NCBI RefSeq assembly: GCF_016862975.1
Contig: NZ_BONZ01000031.1
Coordinates: 1-64,000, forward strand
Source of the DNA: Rugosimonospora africana
GTDB taxonomy: Bacteria; Actinomycetota; Actinomycetes; Mycobacteriales; Micromonosporaceae
DNA: 64,000 nucleotides
Direction of reading: 5' to 3'
The notes below the pieces were generated by a model. That model saw nothing but the letters and a program-made list of their open reading frames with translations. It ran no database searches and was not told the DNA's origin. A program made the translations under genes and the position numbers. Position 1 is the first letter of the stretch; each line of letters begins with the position of its first letter. Shown one piece after another: positions 18,459 to 25,990 of the stretch.

Positions 18459-19364
18459 CTAGGCGTCCGCGTGATCGGCTTTGGCGAGAAACTGGGCCAG
18501 CCTGGCGTAGCTGTCGCCGCCGTGGCCCGCTGCGGCGGCCCGGCCAATGATCCGTTGTACGGCCTCCAGCGGTGCGGTGTCGATGCCGCGAGCGGCAGCG
18601 GCGGCGCTGACGTGGGCCACAGCGGAGTTTGCCGACGCGATGCTGGAGACGTCGGCGGGAAAACGGCCGGCAGCAAGCTGATCGGCGAACCTGTCCGCCA
18701 TGTCGGGCAACAGGCCGCCGATTCCCTTGGCGAAGCGGGCGAACGCGGCAAGCTCGATGCCCTCGGCGACGGCCAGGGCGAAGGCGTGCGCGAGTCCGCC
18801 GACGGCCATGGTGAACAGGTCGAGCAACGCCATCTCGTACGCCGCCCCGGTACCGACGTCGTCGCCGAGGTAAATGCTGGTGCCGCCGAAGGTCTCGAGC
18901 AGGGTGCGGCCGCGATCGAAGAGGGAGCGCGGGCCGCTGTAGAGGATCGTCGCGGCACGTGTACCGATCGTGGTCGCCGGCGTCAGTATGGCGCCATCCA
19001 GGTAGCCGATGCCGCGTTGTGCGGCCCAGCCCGCCATGGCACGTGCTTCTCCGGCGTGGCCACTGCTGAGGTTGACGAGCGTGCACGTGGGCCAGTCGGT
19101 GACATCGGCCACGCTCGCGCGGACGGCGTCATAGTCGATCATGCAGGCGACGGTGATCGATGCTGCGCGTACCGCGTCGACCGCCGTGGGCGCGAGCACG
19201 GCGCCCTGGGCCACGAGTGCCCGGGCCTTGTCGGGAGTGCGGTTCCAGACCACCGTGGGGTGGCCGCCGGCGATTGCCGCGGCGGCGAGCGCCTGGCCCA
19301 TCGGGCCAAGCCCCAGGATGGCGATGGCCGGGCGCAGTTCGTTTTCGAGGTTGTTGTCTGTCAC
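18459..19364 (-). CDS. Imine-reductase-like NADP-binding dehydrogenase (6PGDH/3-HIBDH superfamily)
   Basis: A 301-residue enzyme with an N-terminal Rossmann domain: ILGLGPMGQALAAAAIAGGH, followed by VWNRTPDKARAL. The NRT after beta-2 fits NADP preference. The C-terminal helical domain has GAAYEMALLDLFTMAVGGLAHA, where imine reductases place their dimer-interface and active-site residues. The overall pattern is closer to actinobacterial imine reductases than to 3-hydroxyisobutyrate dehydrogenase, which would show a conserved catalytic Lys in a G-x-x-x-K context that I do not see. It is divergent from a MerR regulator across a 58-base gap with a strong dyad, so induction by a small molecule through MerR is likely. 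Natural substrate unknown. Confidence 0.8.
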   Translation of the reverse strand: MTDNNLENELRPAIAILGLGPMGQALAAAAIAGGHPTVVWNRTPDKARALVAQGAVLAPTAVDAVRAASITVACMIDYDAVRASVADVTDWPTCTLVNLSSGHAGEARAMAGWAAQRGIGYLDGAILTPATTIGTRAATILYSGPRSLFDRGRTLLETFGGTSIYLGDDVGTGAAYEMALLDLFTMAVGGLAHAFALAVAEGIELAAFARFAKGIGGLLPDMADRFADQLAAGRFPADVSSIASANSAVAHVSAAAAARGIDTAPLEAVQRIIGRAAAAGHGGDSYARLAQFLAKADHADA

Positions 19365-19378
19365 AGCAGCGACGGTAA

Positions 19379-19400
19379 ACCTTCACGTTGACGTGAAGGT
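19379..19400. promoter_or_regulatory. MerR-type operator dyad in divergent promoter region
   Basis: Nine-base arms ACCTTCACG and CGTGAAGGT are perfectly complementary, separated by TTGA. The site is centred between the divergent imine-reductase-like gene and the merR gene. MerR-family proteins bind dyads of this shape between the -35 and -10 elements; the TTGACG overlapping the dyad could serve as -35 for merR. Confidence 0.75.
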
Positions 19401-19422
19401 CAAATCCTGATGTGCTCTGGAC

Positions 19423-19782
19423 ATGCGGATCAGCGACCTGGCCCGGCAGACCGGCGCCACCCCCCGCGCCCTGCGCTACTACGAGGAGCAGGGCCTGTTG
19501 AAACCCGCCCGCCGCGCGAGCGGCTACCGGGACTACGACGGGCAGGCAGTGCACGCGGTGCGGCACATCCAACTGCTGCTCTCCGCCGGCTTGGGCACCA
19601 CCGCCATCGCCGAGATCCTGCCCTGCGTCCCCGACAACACGACGGTGCTCGCACCCACCTGCCCCGAACTCCTCGACGCCCTGGCCGAGGAGCGCACCCG
19701 AATCACCACGTCCATCGAGAAGCTCGGCGCGGCCCGCGACATCCTGGACCGCCTCATCCAGGGCCCACCCGACCCACGCTGA
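19423..19782 (+). CDS. MerR-family transcriptional regulator
   Basis: A 119-residue regulator with the full MerR winged helix-turn-helix at the N-terminus (MRISDLARQTGATPRALRYYEEQGLL, shown here only as MRISDLARQTGATPRALRYY plus EEQGLL) and the wing segment RASGYRDYDG. A C-terminal coiled-coil of about 40 residues allows dimerisation. There is no large effector domain and no Cys cluster for metals, so it belongs with the short MerR-like regulators linked to oxidoreductase genes. It is divergent from the imine-reductase-like gene with a clear dyad between them and probably controls that gene. It converges with the last gene of the right block, with only eight bases between stops and no visible terminator. 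Confidence 0.88.
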   Translation: MRISDLARQTGATPRALRYYEEQGLLKPARRASGYRDYDGQAVHAVRHIQLLLSAGLGTTAIAEILPCVPDNTTVLAPTCPELLDALAEERTRITTSIEKLGAARDILDRLIQGPPDPR

Positions 19783-19790
19783 CCAAACGG

Positions 19791-21578
19791 CTACGACGTC
19801 AGGTGGTCGTCCAGACCGTCCCAACGAAGGCCGCTGGAGCGCTCGCCGGTGCCGGGCCGCTTGCTGCGTTGCAGCCATACCTGCATCGACCCGTCCGTCC
19901 ACCGCGCCGCCTGCCACCGCCGCTGGACGGTGATCCCACCGCGCGGTACCTCTTCCTCGTCGATGCTCATCGGCCGGTCGGTCCGCAGCAACTCGCTTCG
20001 CGCCCCCACCACGGCCGGGTCGAGCAGTTGCCAGTCCTGCATCCGTGCCCGGCGCAGCCGGATCTGCGCGCCGTTTCCCGTCCGCAGGGGCAGGAACGGG
20101 ATCCAGTACGGCGGTGCGGCCGCCTCGATGCGGTACCGCCAGGCGTCCGCGGCGGCGGCCCCACCACGCCGGCCGACGGGCGACACGCGGGCAGGCGGCG
20201 ATCCGGAGGGCGACCCGGGCGGCGATTCGGGCGGCGATTCGGGCGGTGTGCTGGTACGCCACTGCTGCAACCGATCCACCGAGCGCCCGGTCGGCCCCTC
20301 GACGAGCCGCTCCACCGCCCACACCAGGTTTGCCGCCTCGTCGCGGACGAACTCGACCCGGTCGAGGGCTGGGCCGACCTCGGACCCGGACAGCGACGGC
20401 GGGACGAACAGCAGGGGCGCCTGCCCGTCGGCCACCGACGTGTCGCCGGTGAGTTCGTAGAGCCGGAAGGCCCGCCGTCCCGGTTTGCGGTCGTCCAGCA
20501 GCGCGGCGCAGGGAACCTCGACGCGCCGCCCCATGGTGTCGAAGACGTGGACGCCGGTCACCCGGGTCAGCGTCGCGATCGGCAGTCGCAGCGGGACGGA
20601 GAACCAGTCGTTGCCGTACCCGGTCGCGTAGTCAGCGAGCAGCAGCCGGCCCAGGTCGCCGGGGTCCGCCGCGATGTCGCCGAAGTGCACGTCGCCGTCC
20701 TCGAACGCCCACCACCGTGGCGCCGGCATGCCGGAGTAGCGCACGGGTGTGGGGAGCACCGCGACCGACCGGTCCGCCTCGTCATTCGCGGCGGCCGGTG
20801 TCGCGGTCGGTTGGTCGGCCCGCTGCCGGCCGGGGTCGATGTCGAAGCTGTACCAGTCCAGGTGCCCGCCGGTGTACTTGTCGGCGGTGAGTACAACATC
20901 GGGATCGGAAGCGTCCGGCGTCGTCGCGGCGGTGAGGCTGAACTGGTACTCCAGCCGGTGCTCGTCCCACGCGTCGGCCGCGGGGATGCCGAAGCGGGCG
21001 CTGACGTCGGCGCGCCAGCGGGTGATGACCGCGTCGACCTGCTCGCGGCGCTCGGCCGGCAGGGGCGCGAGCGCCGCCGTTGTGCGGGTGCTGTCGGAGA
21101 ACACGGCCGCGCCGTCGAATCCCCGTCCGCGGGCCAGCGCCGCGGCGGTGGTACCGGCGCCCCTGAGCGCCACCGTCGTACCGTCGTCGGCCAGCGGGAA
21201 CCCACCGCGCAGCAAGTCGACCGCGTCGTCCAGGCCCTGGCGCACCAGGCGTCGCGAGATCTGGCCGGCCAGTCGCGTCGCCCAGTACAGCGCGCCGGCC
21301 CCGTACGTCGGTGGTGCCGTCGCCTCGACCATGCGCTCCAGGGAACTCGACGTGGGCATCGGCTCGTCCGGCCCGCCACCGGGCCGGTAGGACCGCAGCG
21401 GGATCGACGTCCAGTTCAGGCGGGCGACGGCGGGGCTGCCGGCGTCGTCCCCGCGTAGCTCGCCCACCTGCCACTGGCGGGCGAGCATCCACAGTGGATC
21501 GGCGATGCGTGCCTCGACGCCGCTGTCCAGCTCGTCGTCGTGCGACGACCCCTCGACCCGGTCCCATGGCCCGATCAC
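19791..21578 (-). CDS. Large unknown protein with LWMLARQWQ motif (array gene 6, last of right block)
   Basis: A 595-residue protein of no named family. The N-terminus has IADPLWMLARQWQVGE at 25-40 and DDAGSPAVARL soon after, a pattern I associate with large uncharacterised bacterial proteins found beside relatives of the other genes here. Near residue 460 there is a Pro/Ser-rich linker made of short repeats (PPES, PPGS). A C-terminal domain containing WIPFLPLRTGNGAQIRLRRA follows. The GTG at 21578 is chosen because GGGAGGGA precedes it and because it overlaps the upstream stop as GTGA; a longer upstream frame is non-coding. No signal peptide or transmembrane helix. Confidence 0.65.
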   Translation of the reverse strand: MIGPWDRVEGSSHDDELDSGVEARIADPLWMLARQWQVGELRGDDAGSPAVARLNWTSIPLRSYRPGGGPDEPMPTSSSLERMVEATAPPTYGAGALYWATRLAGQISRRLVRQGLDDAVDLLRGGFPLADDGTTVALRGAGTTAAALARGRGFDGAAVFSDSTRTTAALAPLPAERREQVDAVITRWRADVSARFGIPAADAWDEHRLEYQFSLTAATTPDASDPDVVLTADKYTGGHLDWYSFDIDPGRQRADQPTATPAAANDEADRSVAVLPTPVRYSGMPAPRWWAFEDGDVHFGDIAADPGDLGRLLLADYATGYGNDWFSVPLRLPIATLTRVTGVHVFDTMGRRVEVPCAALLDDRKPGRRAFRLYELTGDTSVADGQAPLLFVPPSLSGSEVGPALDRVEFVRDEAANLVWAVERLVEGPTGRSVDRLQQWRTSTPPESPPESPPGSPSGSPPARVSPVGRRGGAAAADAWRYRIEAAAPPYWIPFLPLRTGNGAQIRLRRARMQDWQLLDPAVVGARSELLRTDRPMSIDEEEVPRGGITVQRRWQAARWTDGSMQVWLQRSKRPGTGERSSGLRWDGLDDHLTS

Positions 21579-24500
21579 GGCTGTCCCTCCCTTGGTGGAT
21601 CCGCGGCCAGCGCGCCGGACACGACGACCGTCGGGACGGCCTGGCCGTAGTCGCCGAGGTCGTCGATGGCGACCGCGCGCAGCTGTGCCCATTCGACCGT
21701 GTCCAGCAGCGTGTCGATGACGAGGTCGGTGCTCCACTGTCGGTCCTCAGGGGTCAGCACGAGCAGCATCGACTGGGCGGCCTCGGCGCTGGGGGAGTCG
21801 TAGTGGAACGCCACCCCGGTCACCTGTTCGTCGGCGGGGATGCGTTCGGCCCACGAGTCGACCACCAGCCCGACGGCCTGCCCGCCGGCTACGACGGTGC
21901 CGTGCGTGAGCGCGGCGGCCGCGATCCGGCCCAGAGTGCCGGTTCTCGGCCGGTGCAGGGCCACCCAGGATTCCCCGTCCACCAGCGGCAGCTGTCCCGC
22001 CACCATGGTCGGTGGTGGCATGCCGAGCAGGCCACTGAGCAGTACCGTCCGGGTCAGCGCGCCGACCTTGGGCCGTACGCTGCCGACGATGTCCAGCCAG
22101 TCGTCGACCTCGTCCTGACCGGCCACCGCATCCGAGAACTCGACCGCGCCGGCCGCCGGTACGGTGAACGTCGCGAGCACCGGCCCGGGGGAGCCGATGA
22201 GCTCGGCCACCCGCTGCCGTACCCCCTCGATCGTGTCTGGCGCCACCGCCGCGTCCGCCGCGTCGCGCCGCCGGGCGAGCCGGTCCCGCACGGCGGCGAA
22301 GTCCGCGGCGGGATCGCCGCCCGGCGCCGGCGTGAGGCCGAGCCGGGCGAGCTCGGCCGCCTGCGCCGCGGTCAGTTCGGTCCAGCCGGCCGCCGCGGCG
22401 ACGGCGTCGTAGGCCGCCAGCACCGGCGCCAGTGCGTCCGTTGCGCGCGCGACCGTTCCCGCCACGTCGACCCCAGGCTCCGGCACCTCCGCGGGACCGA
22501 GCAGGGCGCGGGCGTCGGCCGGCGACGAGCTCTGGATGAGGCGGCGCAGCTCGACCGCGAGCAACTGGAACTGCGTGAGCGTGGTCGGCGCGTTCCTGCC
22601 CTCGGCCGGGAACAGGTCGACCAGCGTCACCTCGGGGTGGGCGAGTTCGGTGAGCCGGCGCAGGCCTGGGCCGATCGACTCGGGGTTGTCGTCGGCGAGC
22701 CAGACCGCGTCCAGCGCCGACACCGCGAGCCGGTCCAGGCGCAGGTCGACGTTCGTACCGTCGGCGGCGACGGCGGTCCAGCCGACCTGCGCGGGCGGCG
22801 GCAGCAGGGTGGCGACCCAGGCGTCCAGCTGCGGGTCGAAACGGTCCCGGGTTCCGGACGCCCAGCCCCGGTTCGCCGCCGGTGCGGGGGAGCCGATGAG
22901 TACTAGCGCCCGGTTGTCGATCGTCGCCGCGTCCCGGGTCGTGCGTACCCCGGTCAGCTCCGGCGGCCGCCCCCCGTCCGGGCCCATGGCGTCCGTGACC
23001 GCGGCGGCCCGTTCGAGGTTGCCGACGACGAGCTGGTGTACCGACTCGAAGGTGGTCACGTCGTCGACCGCGTCGAACGCCGATGCCAGGCTGTCCAGGA
23101 TCGCCAGCAGTTGGCGTTGCCGGGGCTGGGGCAGCCCCAGCGCGCCGATCGGGCCCGACAGCTGCCCGGCCCGGTACAGGTCCAGCAGCCTGATGCCGTC
23201 GACCGGCTGGTCGGTGGCGGCCTCGCCCAGGCCGTCGGCCGCGGCCACCACCAGCCGCAGCGGGCGGATCGCGACGTCCAGGACGGCGTCGTGCAGCGAG
23301 CGTTCCAGCTGCGCGCCCAGCAGGTCACCGAGATCCTGGCCCTGCCGTACCCCGGCGAGGAACTCCTGCGCCTGCCGTACCCGTTGGCTGGACAGGTCGA
23401 TGGCCGCCGGCGAGTCGCCGTCCCCGCCGCCACGGGCCAGCCAACCCGACCGCAGTACCGCGGCGGAGGCGGCCTGCGCCAGCGACGGGGCGTGCAGGAA
23501 ACCGTTGCTGGCCCGGCCCGGCGACCGGACGAGGCCGAGGACGAACCCGAACGCGCCGACGTAGAGCCCATCGGGCTGCGCGTCGCGCAGGGCGGACAGT
23601 CGTTCACTGGCCAGGCTGGTGTTCCAGGCGTCCAGGCGGTGGGTACCCAGGCCGAGCGTCTCGCGTAGCAGCCAGTCCAGGTCGGCCGGGTCGACGGCGG
23701 CCAGGCGTTGCAGCGCCTCGCGCCGCGCCGCCTTGTCCTCTCCCAGTGCGTTGACCGTCTCGACCAGTTGGAAGAGCAGCGGTGCGGTGTCGAGGAACTG
23801 CCCCGGCAGGGTGCTGGCGGTCGGCGTACCGACCCGTGAGGCCAGGTCGTTCAGGTATGCCTGGGCGGTGACGCCGGCCGGCGGCTCGTCGTCCTGCACG
23901 GTGGCGCGCTGCCACGGGCGCTGCGTGCTGGTGAAACTGGTGAGCAGCAACTGCAGGTCGTCGCGGCCCAGCACCCCGTCCAGGCCCGGGACCTCCAGCC
24001 AGCGCAGCGGCCGCTGCCGCAGGTCGTGCCGGGTCAGCTGCTCGATCACGTCGCGGACGAAGTCGTGGAATTCCGCGAAGTACCCGTCGAGTGCGGCCGG
24101 GACGCCGAACGAATGGTCGATCGCGGCATCGAGCTGGGTCCAGACCTCCAGCTGCTCCTCGATGCCGCGGATGTCGCCGTCGTCGCTGAGAATCGGCGCG
24201 GGGTCGGCGGCGACGCGCTGGCCCTCGACGGGTACCGGGGAGCCCGGGTCGATCCGGTTCGGCACGACCTGCTGCAGGACCGCGTCGTAGAGCGGCTTGA
24301 GGGTGTACTGGTACCGGTCGGCCAGTTCGGCCAGCGACTGGTCGTACTCCCAGCGGAATCCACCGGTGATTTCCATGGGGATCTGGTCGACCCCGCCGCC
24401 GTCAGCCGGCCCGGGCACCTGCCCGGGAACCGTTCGGGCGGCGTGGACGCCGATGTCGAACGGCGGCTCGTCCGACCAGTCCTTGCCGGAGCGGACGATG

Positions 24501-25990
24501 ATGCGCCGCGGATGCGGGTTGTTGGCCAGCACCGCCGTGACCGTGTCCCGGGCCTTCGCGTCGGCCCGGTCCCCGTCGGTGTCCGCGTCGCCGTCCGCGT
24601 CGGGGTCGGTGCCGGGGTCGGGGTCCGCGTCGGTGTCGTTGTGGTCCAGCGCCGGAACCCCGGCCAGCGCCGCCCGCCATTCCTCGCGCATGACGTCGAC
24701 GACCTGGGCGATGCGCCGCTTCGTCTCGGTCGGGTAGTCACCGTGCGGCGCGCCCATCACCGGCAGGATGCCGTAGGGCTGCTGCCCGACCCGGATGGTG
24801 GGTACCGGCGCTCCGCCGGTCACCCACTCGGTGAACCAGGACCGCAGCACCTGGGTCGCCTCCCTGCCGATCCCGCCCCGCAACTGGGCACCGTCGCGGG
24901 CGTGGGTCGCCAGCAGTTGGCTGACGTAGCTGCCGAGCACCGTCTGGTACAGGGCGGTGCGCATGTCCCGGGAGCGGCGGGCCTCCTGGTCGCTGCCGTA
25001 CGCGAGCCGGCGCAGCGCGTCGGCGTTGTCGAGACCCAGTGCCCGGGCCAGCCGAGCGGCGTTGTCGTCGGGCGAGGGCCGTGGTGTGCGCAACTCCCGT
25101 GCCTGCAGGCCGGCGAAGTCGGTGTCCTGGAAGCGGTAGCCGGCCGCCACGGTGTCGGTGTTGTTGGTGGGCGTGCCCTGCGGCACGAACGCCAGGCCCG
25201 CGCCCCGGGTGTGCTGCTCCAGCAGGCCGGTCAGGTCCGCGGCCGCCCGGTCGGGGCGCTGGTTCTCGTCGAGGCCGACCACGATGAGGGTGGACAGGCC
25301 GTGGGCCGCCAGCGTCGCGGTACCGGTCAGCGGCACCGTGATCGCCATTCCCCGGTCGAGTGCGCTGTCGTAGTCGAACAGCCACGCGGTGGCCGGGTCG
25401 ATCACCAGGCCGGAGCCGGTGACGCGGGTGGGCCGGGCGGCCGGGTCGGGACTGGTGAAGAGCGGCCGGGTGATGGACTGGCTGACCGCCTGGAAGGCGA
25501 CGCGTTCGCCGACCCAGCCGATCGCCAGCCACCGGTCGGGCAGCAGGGTCGCCGCTGCCGGACCGTCGGCCTGCGGCGTGGGGTCGGGGAAGGTGAGGGT
25601 ACCGTCGGCGGCCACCGCCGGCTGGGTGAGCCGGGCGACGTAGCCGGCGCGCCGCGAGCCGAGCCGGCCGGCGAAGCGGCGCCACACCGCCGCCCGATCC
25701 GCCGCGGACGTGGCCGCGTGGTCAGCCGTCCAGTACGCCCGGCCCTCCTCGATCTCGGCCGCCGAGGCCGGTGCCGCACCGGCCACGCTGGCGGGATCGG
25801 GCAGGATCCTGATCCGCAGCTCGTCGTGGTCGGCCCCGTTGACGTAGGCGGTCTCCAGCCGGACCGGGACGAGCAGCAGCGGTACTCCCGCGTTCCAGCC
25901 GGCGAGGGAGAACGTGGGCCCGCCGCGCGGTGGCGTGGGCCGACCGCCCGGGACCAGTCCGGGCCGGCGGTTGGGCTGCGGTTCAGGCAT
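21575..25990 (-). CDS. Giant unknown protein with RVGxQPYGILPV motif and Asp-rich insert (array gene 5)
   Basis: A 1471-residue protein. The N-terminal 60 residues are strand-forming (VPLLLVPVRLETAY, then DELRIRILPDP). Around residue 400 lies TIRVGQQPYGILPV, a motif I have seen in other uncharacterised giant proteins. It is followed at about 445-467 by an Asp-rich segment of alternating DxD and DPD/DGD units, which could bind calcium or simply be a linker. The C-terminal 300 residues are mixed alpha/beta (GLVVDSWAERIP, MLLVLTPEDRQWS). No catalytic motif is evident. The ATG at 25990 has GGAGGG upstream and overlaps the previous stop by eight bases; the stop overlaps the next start by four. Likely translated in a coupled chain. 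Confidence 0.7.
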   Translation of the reverse strand: MPEPQPNRRPGLVPGGRPTPPRGGPTFSLAGWNAGVPLLLVPVRLETAYVNGADHDELRIRILPDPASVAGAAPASAAEIEEGRAYWTADHAATSAADRAAVWRRFAGRLGSRRAGYVARLTQPAVAADGTLTFPDPTPQADGPAAATLLPDRWLAIGWVGERVAFQAVSQSITRPLFTSPDPAARPTRVTGSGLVIDPATAWLFDYDSALDRGMAITVPLTGTATLAAHGLSTLIVVGLDENQRPDRAAADLTGLLEQHTRGAGLAFVPQGTPTNNTDTVAAGYRFQDTDFAGLQARELRTPRPSPDDNAARLARALGLDNADALRRLAYGSDQEARRSRDMRTALYQTVLGSYVSQLLATHARDGAQLRGGIGREATQVLRSWFTEWVTGGAPVPTIRVGQQPYGILPVMGAPHGDYPTETKRRIAQVVDVMREEWRAALAGVPALDHNDTDADPDPGTDPDADGDADTDGDRADAKARDTVTAVLANNPHPRRIIVRSGKDWSDEPPFDIGVHAARTVPGQVPGPADGGGVDQIPMEITGGFRWEYDQSLAELADRYQYTLKPLYDAVLQQVVPNRIDPGSPVPVEGQRVAADPAPILSDDGDIRGIEEQLEVWTQLDAAIDHSFGVPAALDGYFAEFHDFVRDVIEQLTRHDLRQRPLRWLEVPGLDGVLGRDDLQLLLTSFTSTQRPWQRATVQDDEPPAGVTAQAYLNDLASRVGTPTASTLPGQFLDTAPLLFQLVETVNALGEDKAARREALQRLAAVDPADLDWLLRETLGLGTHRLDAWNTSLASERLSALRDAQPDGLYVGAFGFVLGLVRSPGRASNGFLHAPSLAQAASAAVLRSGWLARGGGDGDSPAAIDLSSQRVRQAQEFLAGVRQGQDLGDLLGAQLERSLHDAVLDVAIRPLRLVVAAADGLGEAATDQPVDGIRLLDLYRAGQLSGPIGALGLPQPRQRQLLAILDSLASAFDAVDDVTTFESVHQLVVGNLERAAAVTDAMGPDGGRPPELTGVRTTRDAATIDNRALVLIGSPAPAANRGWASGTRDRFDPQLDAWVATLLPPPAQVGWTAVAADGTNVDLRLDRLAVSALDAVWLADDNPESIGPGLRRLTELAHPEVTLVDLFPAEGRNAPTTLTQFQLLAVELRRLIQSSSPADARALLGPAEVPEPGVDVAGTVARATDALAPVLAAYDAVAAAAGWTELTAAQAAELARLGLTPAPGGDPAADFAAVRDRLARRRDAADAAVAPDTIEGVRQRVAELIGSPGPVLATFTVPAAGAVEFSDAVAGQDEVDDWLDIVGSVRPKVGALTRTVLLSGLLGMPPPTMVAGQLPLVDGESWVALHRPRTGTLGRIAAAALTHGTVVAGGQAVGLVVDSWAERIPADEQVTGVAFHYDSPSAEAAQSMLLVLTPEDRQWSTDLVIDTLLDTVEWAQLRAVAIDDLGDYGQAVPTVVVSGALAADPPREGQP

